The position numbers and the translations under genes are program-made. This document shows, piece after piece, positions 8,224 to 17,133 of a stretch of DNA of 64,000 nucleotides. Every line of letters begins with the position of its first letter. The first letter of the stretch is position 1. The notes beneath the pieces are model-generated. The model saw only the letters and a list, made by a program, of their open reading frames with translations, was not told the DNA's origin and searched no databases. Source of the DNA: Acidobacteriota bacterium (lineage in GTDB: Bacteria; Acidobacteriota; Terriglobia; UBA7540); assembly GCA_902812365.1 (NCBI GenBank), contig CADDZC010000010.1, positions 17,930-81,929 on the forward strand. Direction: 5' to 3'.

Positions 8224-10158
8224 TTACGGTCCTTGCTCCCCTTCGTGCTCACCGAATTCGAACAGATCCATCAGGTCACCAATGGCTGGACTGTTTGTGG
8301 CCACGTAGGGATTCTCGTCATCCGCGATCGGGTTCGGCATGTTATCCCGACTTCGCTTCGTCAGCGGCTCCAGGTTCCAGTTAGCCTCGATAAATTTAAG
8401 GATGGAAACATGGTCCGAGTAGCGGTGGGAGATGTGACCTTGCTTAGCGAAGGGAGAAACCGCGATCAGCGGGATTCGGGTTCCATCGCCGAAGTAATCG
8501 AGTGGCTGGATGTAGCCGGAATCGTAGTATCCACCTCCCTCGTCAAAAGTAACAAAGATGGCGGTGTGGCGCCACAGTTCCGGCTGACTCTGAACCAGGT
8601 CCACGATCTTTTTGACAAACCCCTCGAACAGATCGAGCTTGGACGAAGCCGGATGGCCGTCCACCAGGCCGCTGGGTTTCACGAAGGCCACGGCCGGCAA
8701 CCACCCCCGACGGATGTCGCGATAGAGGTCCGCCGTATCTTTGAGGTGCTCGGTGCGCACCGCGGGATTGGTCATGATCGACGTGGAATACTGGAATGGG
8801 TTGCAGATGTCGCAATAGTTGTTGAGGGGATCCTTGTAATGCGGATCCTTCAAGTATCGATTCCACTGGTCGCCGTAATAGCGCCAGGAGATTTTCCTTT
8901 CCAACAGCTCGTCCCCGATGGTGCGGAGAGTCGAAGGGGGAACGGCAAACTCGTCGGCGTTGACGGTGCCGTCGCCCAAGTAACCGGGGGCGTAATTGTT
9001 GAGCAGATAGAAGTGGCCCGGATCACATCGGGGGTCGACTCGGTAAGGTAGAGAGCTGAGGTACTCCAGAACCGCCGTGACCCCCGGTTCATCGGAATCA
9101 GAGCAATTGCTGTAGGTACCGCCGGAATAGCCGTCCTGGGTGTACCAGTTATTCGTGCCGGGTTGGGGGTCCGGATTTTCAATTGTCAACTCCGGGGGCG
9201 TGACGGCGTGTCCGCGCCCATCGCTGTACCAGATGACGTCGCCAGTGCCAAGGGCGACGTGATTGGCCCCGGTGCCGCCCATGATCGACTGGTGGAAGTT
9301 GTCGCTCATCACGTAATGGTCGGCCAACTCCTTGAAATAAGGTGCGTCCCCTTCCAGAACGTTGTAGAAGCCCAGGGCGGTCGACCCTTCCCGGGTCGTC
9401 AGATTGGAAAAAGGGGAAGGTTGAGGCTTGCCATTGTTTCCGGCTCCAATTGTAACCTCCACCCAGGAAAACAGATCGTTCTTGCAACCGGTCGGATTAG
9501 CTAGGGTCGAATAGGCGACGTTACAATCCACCTGCTGCCACATCTGGTAGAAACGGTGGACAGGGCTGGCGGCGTAAGCGTCGTAGGGGATGCCGGGGGT
9601 GAGCTGGAAAGGACCCGGCGGCAAGGCGTTGACATTAGGTATCCGGGTGTCCGGGACCCCAGGCTTCAAGCCCGTTCCGCCGGTCGTCAGGAATTGATAA
9701 TACGCTTCGGGAAGACCGTTCTCTGCCTTTTTGGCGTCAGCGACCGACGAAAAAAACGGCGTGCTCGGGCCTCCCGCGAGGGGCGGCGGCAGCACGGAGT
9801 ACAGGGTCTTTGACATGGGGCTGATCTCGTAGGGTGCCGGAGCCGCGTCAATCGCTTCAAACTGCGCGGCCAGAGAGTAGTTGGGACCCGGCGTGCCATT
9901 TTCGTTGATGATACGTTGGGAGAGCAAATTCCAGATTTTTTGGCCGTGCTTTGGCTTATAGGTTGCGAAGATATGATCGAAGGTCCGATTTTCTCCAATA
10001 ATCACCACCACGTGCTTAATCGGGGTGCGGGTGTGATGCTGTTCCGCTGTTGCCGGGGCCGCCACGGGACCTGCTAACGTCATCGGGAGTAGCGCCACGG
10101 AAAGCAAGAAGCAGCGGATACCCACGGTGGATTGGGCAGCGAAAGAGTGGGTGCTCAT
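8224..10158 (-). CDS. Secreted phosphoesterase (phospholipase C / acid phosphatase AcpA family)
   Basis: A 644-residue exported protein of the alkaline-phosphatase-like phosphoesterase family, which includes non-haemolytic phospholipase C and AcpA. A signal peptide (about 1-40) is followed by the hallmark VVVIIGENRTFDHIFATY near residue 50. Further family motifs are IMGGTGANHVAL, FVTFDEGGGYYDS and, near the C-terminus, HRYSDHVSILKFIE. The enzyme probably hydrolyses phosphate or phosphodiester bonds outside the cytoplasm, using metal. The ATG at 10158 is preceded by GGAGG; an in-frame TTG six bases upstream overlaps that site and is rejected. No close gene partner. Confidence 0.92.
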   Translation of the reverse strand: MSTHSFAAQSTVGIRCFLLSVALLPMTLAGPVAAPATAEQHHTRTPIKHVVVIIGENRTFDHIFATYKPKHGQKIWNLLSQRIINENGTPGPNYSLAAQFEAIDAAPAPYEISPMSKTLYSVLPPPLAGGPSTPFFSSVADAKKAENGLPEAYYQFLTTGGTGLKPGVPDTRIPNVNALPPGPFQLTPGIPYDAYAASPVHRFYQMWQQVDCNVAYSTLANPTGCKNDLFSWVEVTIGAGNNGKPQPSPFSNLTTREGSTALGFYNVLEGDAPYFKELADHYVMSDNFHQSIMGGTGANHVALGTGDVIWYSDGRGHAVTPPELTIENPDPQPGTNNWYTQDGYSGGTYSNCSDSDEPGVTAVLEYLSSLPYRVDPRCDPGHFYLLNNYAPGYLGDGTVNADEFAVPPSTLRTIGDELLERKISWRYYGDQWNRYLKDPHYKDPLNNYCDICNPFQYSTSIMTNPAVRTEHLKDTADLYRDIRRGWLPAVAFVKPSGLVDGHPASSKLDLFEGFVKKIVDLVQSQPELWRHTAIFVTFDEGGGYYDSGYIQPLDYFGDGTRIPLIAVSPFAKQGHISHRYSDHVSILKFIEANWNLEPLTKRSRDNMPNPIADDENPYVATNSPAIGDLMDLFEFGEHEGEQGP

Positions 10159-10199
10159 TGCCAACCTCCGTCACGAAGTGAGATTCGATGGCTGACGCC

Positions 10200-10229
10200 A
10201 CCATAGGTACGGTAGTCCGAGCTTGTTAA
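10200..10229 (-). promoter_or_regulatory. Possible promoter of the phosphoesterase gene
   Basis: Minus-strand TTAACA (10229-10224) and TATGGT (10205-10200) are separated by 18 bases, about 40 bases upstream of the ATG at 10158. Five and four of six positions match the sigma-70 consensus. Confidence 0.35.
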
Positions 10230-11182
10230 AAGAAGATTAGTGGGGGATGAAATTAGCAGGATGATGAACCGCCCCTGGAGGTTTCTGGGTACGACAAGAA
10301 GGGTACCGGGCAGTTCTCCCGGAAAGAGCCCGAAAGGGAGGTGCGCATGCTCGCGACGAGGGGTGCGGACGTGAATGCGTCCCGCTCCTCCTCAACACTA
10401 CGATCGGGGAAAGTTGAGGAAAAAGAGGGGGGCGTCGGTATAGAGGAGCTTTGAGATGTGAAGACAGCCTATTATGAGAACGGAAATATCAGAGGCTATG
10501 ACGAGCCTAAAACCGGATTCGGCAGCGAGCACTCCGCGAGCCGGAAGCGATCAACCAAAGGCAGAGAAAAGGTGAGAGAATTGCACCGACGAGGGCCTGC
10601 TCTTTCGTCCGGAAGTCCGTAATTCCTTATGGGTTTCGTGCTCAGAGCACGGCCGGTGCGAAGCTGATACCAACACCTTCTGCCTTCGCTCTCATGCGGC
10701 CACTGGCGGAACGATCAGTGTCCTGCTCAACGCTGTGGGTTATCAAAGGCGATAAGGTGCTCGCGAACCGATTTGAAGTTGTCGAGAATGCACCCGAAAG
10801 CTGTCTTTCCCCGAGGCCGCCAACGGACGGAGCCGGCTGTCTCTCAATGTCATTCTCGCCCACTGGAGTGCTCGGAGCCGTTGGCTGTGGACCGATTCAA
10901 CGGAAATAACAGTTGGCGCGGGCGGGAAGGCTGTGCTACATTTCGCCCACGAGTTCAGGGACTAGCCGGTTGACGGAGGCGGTGCGACTTTTGCGCTGCG
11001 CCATGGTTGGGCGGCAGTGGGACGGAGCGCGGAGTAGACCCCGTGACTCAATGCTGACAAGGGCGCAATGTGACAATTGACGAACTTCGGCCTCGGGGTG
11101 ATTGGGCCGAGGAATAAGTCGTCCAGCTTGCTGGGACGCGGATGGGTCGGGGCGACCGGACTTGGCCGCGGGAGGCGTACTG
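10230..11182. other. Roughly 950-bp stretch without a confident gene; possible gene relics
   Basis: This stretch separates the phosphoesterase and GMC genes. The ORFs on either strand (around 10642-10909) have atypical composition and no recognisable product. Two fragments look protein-like: 10341-10382 reads VRMLATRGADVNAS, resembling the end of an ankyrin repeat, and 10458-10622 is a 54-codon GTG-started frame beginning VKTAYYENGNIRGY behind GAGGAG. Neither has been shown to be real. No tRNA, repeat array or terminator was recognised. Confidence 0.4.
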
Positions 11183-13534
11183 ATGGCTCGCTTATCTTCT
11201 CCGATCGAGCAGATCAAAGATCATTACACTGTGGTCGTGGTGGGTTCGGGCTACGGCGCTTCGATCGCGGCCTCTCGTTTGGCACGGGCCGGGCAGCAGG
11301 TAGCGGTGCTGGAGCGCGGCAAGGAATTTCAGCCGGGTGATTATCCCGACACCCAGTTGAAGGCCCTCGCGGAGATGCAGGCCGACACCCCCCAGGATCA
11401 CATCGGGCCGCGAAACGGCCTCTACGAGTTCAGCGTCAACCGTGACATCAACGTGTTTAAGGGCTGCGGGTTGGGGGGTACATCGCTGGTGAATGCTAAT
11501 GTCTCGCTGCGCGCCGAACCCCGCGTCTTTGATGATCCCCGATGGCCTCGCGGCTTCCGAGATGACATCCCGACCCTGTTCGAAGAGAGCTACCGCCGCG
11601 CCGAAGAGATGCTCAAGCCGACGCCGTACCCGGACGATTTCCCCCTCCTGCCTAAATTGCAAGCGCACGAGAAGTCGGCCCAGGCGCTGGGGTCGAAGTT
11701 TTATCGAACGCCGATTAACGTTAACTTCACGGTTCAAGGTCCAAACCATGTGGGGGCGGAACAGCATCCCTGCGTGGCCTGCGGAGACTGCGTCACCGGG
11801 TGCAATTACGGTGCCAAAAACACACTCATGATGAATTATCTTCCCGACGCCAGGAATTACGGCGCGGAAATCTTTACGGGGACGGATGTGCGCTGGGTTG
11901 AACAAAGGAATGGCCGATGGCTCGTTCATTACCAAGTGCTCGGGGCGGGCCGGGAAAAGTTCACCGCTCCGGATCTCACCGTCAGCGCCGATCTGCTGAT
12001 CTTGGGAGCCGGGACGCTCGGCTCGACCGAGATTCTGCTTCGCTCGAAACAACGCGGCCTGGCGCTTTCCGATCTGGTGGGCGAACGCTTCACGGGCAAC
12101 GGTGACGTGCTCGGCTTCGCTTATAATACCGACCGGGTTATCAACGGCGTGGGCTGGGGACACCACCGTCGCGGCGATTTGCCGCCCGTCGGGCCGTGCA
12201 TCACGAGCGTCATCGACATGAGGAATCAACCGAAGCTGGAAGAGGGCATGATCATTGAAGAAGGCTCGCCGCCCGGGGCGCTGGCCGGATTTTTGGGACC
12301 CGGCTTGGCGATTGCGGCCGCTCTGGCCGGGCGGGAGGCGACGTCCGGCCCGACGGAGGCGGCGCGCGAAGCGGGGCGGTGGCTGGTGGGAGCGGTCGAG
12401 GGTCCGTACCGGGGAGCCGTCCAGCATACGCAAACCTATCTCGTCATGACGCACGACGATGGAGCTGGGCGCATGAGGCTTGCCGATGATCGGCTGCGCA
12501 TTGAATGGCCGGGCGTGGGCGACCAGCCCATCTTCCAAAAGGTTAACCGGCGACTTTACGATGCCGCCCAAGCCTTGGGCGGAACTTACGTTCAAAATCC
12601 TCTGTGGACGAGGCTGCTGCACAACAATCTCATGACCGTCCATCCCCTGGGCGGTTGTGTCATGGCTGATGATGCCGAGCGCGGCGTGGTGAACCACAAG
12701 TGTCAGGTTTTTAGTGGAACGCACGGCGATTCGGTTTACGAGAGTTTTTACGTCGTCGACGGGTCCGTGATACCCGTGGCGTTGGGTGTGAACCCCCTGC
12801 TCACCATTTCGGCGATCGCCGAGCGCGCGATAGCGCTCGCCGCCGTCGACCGGGGATGGAAAATCCATTATGAGTTGCCTTCGGTGCCGGCTGCCCCTGC
12901 GCCCCAATCGAAGGTCGGTATCGAATTTACCGAGACAATGAGCGGCTACTTCTCGACGAAGGTCAAGGATGATTATCAGCGGGGTTGGGAGCAAGGCAAG
13001 GCCGACGGATCGAGTTTCGTCTTTACCCTGACGATCGTTTCCGAGGACGTCGATGAGATGCTTTCCAACCCCGAGCACGAAGCGCGCATGGTGGGCACGG
13101 TGAATGCTCCGATTCTGTCCGCCCAGCCACTCACCGTGACGGGGGGCACATTCAACCTCTTTGTCATCGATGAGGACGATCCCCGCCAACGCCGCATGCG
13201 GTACCGGATGACGATGGCCTCCGCGGAAGGAAAGACGTACTACATGGAGGGGTTCAAGATCATCAAGGATGATCCTGCTTGGGATGTCTGGGCGGCAACC
13301 ACCACGCTTTACATCACCGTTTACGACGGCTCCGACAACCGCAGTCCCGTACTCGGCAAAGGGATTCTGGTCATCAAACCGCAGGACTTTTTGCGCCAGT
13401 TGGCGACGATGACGGCCACAAACGCCGGGAGCCTCGAACGGCGTCTCGAAGCGGAGGCGCGGTTCGGGCGCTTTTTCCTTGGCGTGCTCCTTGACAAGTA
13501 TGGCAAAGTATTTCGGTGGCCGACGGCATCCTAG
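11183..13534 (+). CDS. GMC-family FAD oxidoreductase (cholesterol-oxidase-like) with extra C-terminal domain
   Basis: A 783-residue flavoenzyme. The FAD-binding motif GSGYGA is at 21-26, with ERG at the end of the second strand. A Cys cluster at 197, 200, 203 and 207 (CVACGDCVTGC, C-x2-C-x2-C-x3-C) is reminiscent of ferredoxin. GMC C-terminal catalytic residues are His487 (VHPLGGC) and Asn near 536 (GVNPLLT). About 200 residues beyond the GMC domain (565-783) form a beta-rich extension found in cholesterol-oxidase-like proteins. It probably oxidises a hydrophobic alcohol or sterol. The start at 11183 has GGGAGG upstream. It heads a same-strand cluster with a hydrolase and a metallophosphoesterase. 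Whether the cysteines bind iron-sulfur is unknown. Confidence 0.9.
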   Translation: MARLSSPIEQIKDHYTVVVVGSGYGASIAASRLARAGQQVAVLERGKEFQPGDYPDTQLKALAEMQADTPQDHIGPRNGLYEFSVNRDINVFKGCGLGGTSLVNANVSLRAEPRVFDDPRWPRGFRDDIPTLFEESYRRAEEMLKPTPYPDDFPLLPKLQAHEKSAQALGSKFYRTPINVNFTVQGPNHVGAEQHPCVACGDCVTGCNYGAKNTLMMNYLPDARNYGAEIFTGTDVRWVEQRNGRWLVHYQVLGAGREKFTAPDLTVSADLLILGAGTLGSTEILLRSKQRGLALSDLVGERFTGNGDVLGFAYNTDRVINGVGWGHHRRGDLPPVGPCITSVIDMRNQPKLEEGMIIEEGSPPGALAGFLGPGLAIAAALAGREATSGPTEAAREAGRWLVGAVEGPYRGAVQHTQTYLVMTHDDGAGRMRLADDRLRIEWPGVGDQPIFQKVNRRLYDAAQALGGTYVQNPLWTRLLHNNLMTVHPLGGCVMADDAERGVVNHKCQVFSGTHGDSVYESFYVVDGSVIPVALGVNPLLTISAIAERAIALAAVDRGWKIHYELPSVPAAPAPQSKVGIEFTETMSGYFSTKVKDDYQRGWEQGKADGSSFVFTLTIVSEDVDEMLSNPEHEARMVGTVNAPILSAQPLTVTGGTFNLFVIDEDDPRQRRMRYRMTMASAEGKTYYMEGFKIIKDDPAWDVWAATTTLYITVYDGSDNRSPVLGKGILVIKPQDFLRQLATMTATNAGSLERRLEAEARFGRFFLGVLLDKYGKVFRWPTAS

Positions 13535-13639
13535 CGGATTCCACTGCGGCAAGGGGGCCGAAGATCCGCCAACTCGGCGCCTCGGCTGGGCGGCGGCAGT
13601 CCCGCCGCCAGATAAAGTCTCGATGACGAGTGTCGCCGC

Positions 13640-14695
13640 GTGACTCCACCCACCCCTTCGACCAAACCCGTTTTGAGGGATACGATCATCCCATTTCGCG
13701 CCGGAGACGGTTTTGATTGTAATTTAGTACACGTGCAGGGCGACCAGCCGCCCGCAAAGGGACCCGTGCTGCTCGTGCACGGGGCCGGGGTGCGCGCCAA
13801 CATCTTCCGCGCTCCGACGGCGGCCAACTTGGTGGACGTTCTCATCGCCAGCGGGTTTGACGTGTGGCTGGAAAACTGGCGGGCCAGCATTGACTTGACC
13901 CCCAACCTCTGGACCCTTGATCAGGCGGCCGTGCATGACCACCCTCTGGCGGTGCGGACCGTTTGCGAACGAACCGGCACGAGCGAACTCAAAGCCATCA
14001 TCCATTGCCAGGGTTCCACCAGTTTTACGATGTCGGTCGTGGCCGGCCTTGTGCCCGAAGTGAAGACCGTGATCTCAAACGCGGTGTCGTTGCACCCGAT
14101 CATCCCGGCGTTTTCCCGTTTCAAGATCACTTACGCCACGCCGCTCCTGCGGCTGGTGACCGACTATCTGAATCCGCAGTGGGGCTTGCGCGCGCCGACG
14201 TGGACCGCCAAGCTTGTCAACCTCCTCGTGCGCCTGACCCACTGGGAGTGTTCGAATCCGGTCTGTAAAGAGGTCAGCTTCACCTATGGCAGCGGGCGTC
14301 CGGCCCTTTGGCGACACGAAAATCTGGACGAAGCAACCCACGAGTGGTTGAAATGGGAATTCGCCCAGGTGCCCCTCACTTTTTTCGCTCAGATGAAGCG
14401 CTGTGTTGAGTGCGGCCACCTGGTGAGTGTCAGCGGCTTCAAGGAACTGCCGGCGGATTTCATCGGCCAGCCGCCCGCCACCGACGCCCGCTTTGCTTTT
14501 TTCGCTGGTGAGAACAACCTCTGCTTTTTGCCGGAGAGCCAAGTGAAGACTTACCGCTACTTTGACCAGCAGCGTCGCAACTATCATTCCCTGTACACTC
14601 TCGCCGGCTACGGCCATCTGGATGTGTTTATGGGTGCGAACGCGGCCCGCGATGTATTCCCGCTCATGCTGGCGGAGTTGGACAAGGTTGCCTGA
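13640..14695 (+). CDS. Alpha/beta-fold hydrolase with cysteine in the nucleophile elbow
   Basis: A 351-residue alpha/beta hydrolase. The oxyanion segment VLLVHGAGVRANIF lies near residues 43-56. The nucleophile elbow is IIHCQGST with Cys123 where lipases have Ser, as in PHA synthases and dienelactone hydrolases. A late His326 (GYGHLDVF) fits the catalytic histidine. It follows the GMC gene by about 105 bp. Related hydrolase domains occur beside or fused to GMC oxidoreductases in other bacteria (recalled, not searched), suggesting an ester or thioester substrate linked to the GMC reaction. The GTG start at 13640 lacks a clear ribosome site, because the nearby ATG at 13623 runs into a stop; the N-terminus is therefore uncertain. 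Confidence 0.85.
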   Translation: MTPPTPSTKPVLRDTIIPFRAGDGFDCNLVHVQGDQPPAKGPVLLVHGAGVRANIFRAPTAANLVDVLIASGFDVWLENWRASIDLTPNLWTLDQAAVHDHPLAVRTVCERTGTSELKAIIHCQGSTSFTMSVVAGLVPEVKTVISNAVSLHPIIPAFSRFKITYATPLLRLVTDYLNPQWGLRAPTWTAKLVNLLVRLTHWECSNPVCKEVSFTYGSGRPALWRHENLDEATHEWLKWEFAQVPLTFFAQMKRCVECGHLVSVSGFKELPADFIGQPPATDARFAFFAGENNLCFLPESQVKTYRYFDQQRRNYHSLYTLAGYGHLDVFMGANAARDVFPLMLAELDKVA

Positions 14696-14813
14696 GCGTG
14701 ACGGGCGGAAGAGTGTGCCCCGGCCGCTCGTTTTGGGCGTCTGATGCGAATCGGACGCGGCCAACCGCCAACTGCGCTGCACCGTGTCGCCGCTTCCCAA
14801 AGACTGAACCGCG

Positions 14814-16238
14814 ATGCTCGTTATCGTTAGCGATCTCCACCTCACGGACGGCACCTCCGGGGAGACGATCCGCGCCGGCGCGTTTCGAGTGTTTGCGCAA
14901 AGGCTGCGAGACCTGGCGTATGACGCTTCCTGGCGGGCGCCCGACGGCAAGGGACGGGCTCAGTATCGCCCGATCGAAGAAATGCACGTCGTCCTGCTCG
15001 GCGATATTCTGGATGTGATCCGCTCCACGAAGTGGCTGAAGGAAGACGGAGTGCCGTGCTCAGTTCGACCGTGGGACGATCCGCAACGCCCGGACTTCAT
15101 CCAGAAGGTGGATTCGATTACTTCCGCCATCCTGCGTCACAACCGCGAGTCGTTGGAGGTGATCCGCCGCCTTAACGACGGCAAGACGATTACCGTTCCG
15201 CCGGCGACTCCCGAGGGCACCGTGCAGACCGTTGGCTGGAATCCCGATGCCCCCGGTCGTTTGCCAGTCCGGGTGCACCTTCACTACACGGTGGGCAACC
15301 ACGACTGGATGTACCACCTGCCCGGGAAAGCCTACAACGAGATTCGGCGGGCAATTGTTCGAGCCCTAGGCCTAGACAATCCTCCTGATGTTCCGTTTCC
15401 CTACGATCCCGCCGAATCAGAGCCGCTTGCGAAAATCTATCGAGAGCACGGGGTCCTGGCGCGCCACGGTGATATTTACGACCGCTATAACTTCGCTGGT
15501 GACCGCAACCGTTCTTCGGTCGGCGATGCCGTCGTCGTGGAGCTGATCGATCGCTTTGCGATGACCGTAGTGGAAGAGTTTCGAGATCGCTTGCCCGAGG
15601 CGTGCCTGAGAGGCCTGCGAGAGATCGATAATCTGCGGCCTTCCTTCATCATTCCGGTCTGGCTCGATAGCTTGCTGGAACAGACGGTCGGGCAGCCGGA
15701 ACTGCGCCGCGCGGTCCGGTCCGTATGGGACGGACTGGTGGACGAATTTTGCCGGCTCGACTTCGTGCGCCACTACGGATTCCGCTTCAATCCTTGGAAT
15801 CCGGCCACTCGCGCACGGTGGGCATTCCGCTTCACTAAGGGCTTGTTAAGCCGATCTCGGAGCCGCGGGTTAGCGTGGGCGTCGGTCCGCTGGCCGACGT
15901 TCACAAACCGGCTACTGGGCGGCGGGGGACCGACGTGGCGGGACGCCGCCAATGAGACGGCGCGAGAAGACGGCGACGCCAATTTCATCGTCTACGGCCA
16001 CACCCATCAATACGACCTGGTGCCGCTGAACACGCGCCGCTTCGGGAACCGGTATATCCGGCAGATCTACATCAATTCGGGGACCTGGCGGCCCTACCAT
16101 CAACTCACTGTGTTGCGGCCCACGCGAGAACAATTCGGGTGTTACGAGCTCATGACTTATGTCGCCTTCTTTAGAGACGGGGAGCGGGGAGGGCGGGCGT
16201 GGGAGGTCTGGACCGGCTTTCTCGGCCCCAGGGAATAA
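14814..16238 (+). CDS. Calcineurin-like metallophosphoesterase
   Basis: A 474-residue protein with the metallophosphoesterase ligand set in order: Asp7-x-His9 (VSDLHL), GDI (LLGDILD), GNHD (VGNHDW), RHGD and, near the C-terminus, GHTH (YGHTHQYD). It is longer than LpxH-type or simple phosphodiesterases because of an inserted helical region between GNHD and GHTH. It probably hydrolyses a phosphoester with two metal ions; the substrate is unknown. It is the third gene of the GMC/hydrolase cluster, 118 bp after the hydrolase. No signal peptide is visible, so it is probably cytoplasmic. Confidence 0.88.
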   Translation: MLVIVSDLHLTDGTSGETIRAGAFRVFAQRLRDLAYDASWRAPDGKGRAQYRPIEEMHVVLLGDILDVIRSTKWLKEDGVPCSVRPWDDPQRPDFIQKVDSITSAILRHNRESLEVIRRLNDGKTITVPPATPEGTVQTVGWNPDAPGRLPVRVHLHYTVGNHDWMYHLPGKAYNEIRRAIVRALGLDNPPDVPFPYDPAESEPLAKIYREHGVLARHGDIYDRYNFAGDRNRSSVGDAVVVELIDRFAMTVVEEFRDRLPEACLRGLREIDNLRPSFIIPVWLDSLLEQTVGQPELRRAVRSVWDGLVDEFCRLDFVRHYGFRFNPWNPATRARWAFRFTKGLLSRSRSRGLAWASVRWPTFTNRLLGGGGPTWRDAANETAREDGDANFIVYGHTHQYDLVPLNTRRFGNRYIRQIYINSGTWRPYHQLTVLRPTREQFGCYELMTYVAFFRDGERGGRAWEVWTGFLGPRE

Positions 16239-16365
16239 CCGGTCGCCGGCAGTACCTCTGAACCTTGGCGGCGGTCTTGACCACTCGTCGGGAGATGGTC
16301 TAAACATTTGAGAAGTAACGGAAGTTTGGAAAGGAGACGGGAACCGATCCGGAGGGGCAGCCGCC

Positions 16366-16692
16366 ATGAGTAGTATTCCCAGCTCGAAGCCGGTGGAAAG
16401 AGAGTTGCCGCCAGCTCAAAACTTGCCTCGGGAGCTAGACGCCATTTATCAGCAAGGAAAGATCGTGGCGCGAGTGATCGACCCGGAGATTGACCGGCAG
16501 GGTCGCGAAATTCGCTTCGCCGAGATTTACAACAGCGATTATCTGTTGCTTCCGGATGACTGCGAGTATCAGAACTACCGGATTCTCATCCAGCGTGTCG
16601 GCGATGCGACGAAGATCGACCGCGCGGCCGCCCATAAGGGCAGAGTTTTACGGGAGGTGGTCGCCGAAATCCTCGGCTACCGCGAACAGTAG
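16366..16692 (+). CDS. Small hypothetical protein
   Basis: A 108-residue soluble protein with GGAGGGG about nine bases before the ATG and normal codon use. It has a charged, Pro-rich N-terminus and an alpha/beta C-terminal half (FAEIYNSDYLLLPDDCEYQNYRI..). No family recognised. It follows the metallophosphoesterase on the same strand, 127 bp downstream, and may belong to that cluster. Confidence 0.6.
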   Translation: MSSIPSSKPVERELPPAQNLPRELDAIYQQGKIVARVIDPEIDRQGREIRFAEIYNSDYLLLPDDCEYQNYRILIQRVGDATKIDRAAAHKGRVLREVVAEILGYREQ

Positions 16693-16695
16693 GGC

Positions 16696-16724
16696 GCCCC
16701 GCGGGGCCTCGCCGGCGCGCCGGC
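16696..16724. terminator. Two perfect GC palindromes between convergent genes
   Basis: GCCCCGCGGGGC (16696-16707) and GCCGGCGCGCCGGC (16711-16724) lie in the 35-bp gap between convergent stops. They would form strong hairpins in both transcripts and could act as a bidirectional terminator or mRNA end-protector. There is no T-run, so intrinsic termination is not certain. Confidence 0.35.
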
Positions 16725-16727
16725 ATC

Positions 16728-17009
16728 TTATCGATCGTCCGCATCGAGCAGACCATAATTGAAGAGTTGCCAGGTGATCTCGGGAGTGGTTTCGCGCGGA
16801 TCGGCGTCGTCCGAGAGGGCCTCTGAGTTGTCACCACGCCCGTCGAGCCACTCGAAAGATGCGCCAACGAGCTGAGCGGCGCATTCGACGCAGAGGAAAC
16901 CTTCGCCTCCCTCCGCTGCGCTGCTTGGCCTGCACCGGGCGCACGGCCAGTCCGCCTTCGCATGGAGCACCATGCCGCCGCTCGGTCGGATCGTTTCGTC
17001 GCTTGCCAT
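16728..17009 (-). CDS. Small zinc-ribbon-like protein
   Basis: A 93-residue protein with two CxxC pairs about 20 residues apart (CARC and CVEC), suggesting one bound zinc. The C-terminal third is acidic (LDGRGDNSEALSDDADPRETT). The start at 17009 has GGAGG eight bases upstream. No family recognised; possibly a small regulatory or nucleic-acid-binding protein. It converges on the small gene at 16366-16692. Confidence 0.6.
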   Translation of the reverse strand: MASDETIRPSGGMVLHAKADWPCARCRPSSAAEGGEGFLCVECAAQLVGASFEWLDGRGDNSEALSDDADPRETTPEITWQLFNYGLLDADDR

Positions 17010-17133
17010 CACTAGCCTCCTGCGGCCACGATCCAACCCGTGGCCGGCCTCTCTACTCGCAGCATCGGCAAATCGGGGGGCAAGGATGAACGAAACCCAG
17101 CGTTTTGTCGAGCGCGTGAAACCGCGGGAGGGG

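Noticed and set aside
8185..9051. Long plus-strand frame over the phosphoesterase gene
   Set aside because: It is antisense to conserved phosphoesterase motifs and has no ribosome site or family resemblance.
10642..10909. Two overlapping ORFs (73 and 71 codons) on opposite strands
   Set aside because: No ribosome site or recognisable family; composition resembles random shadow sequence.
11192..13552. A 786-codon open frame on the minus strand antisense to the GMC oxidoreductase
   Set aside because: It is a codon-bias shadow: high third-position GC leaves few stops. The sequence has no recognisable domains, while the plus strand has clear GMC motifs and a ribosome site.
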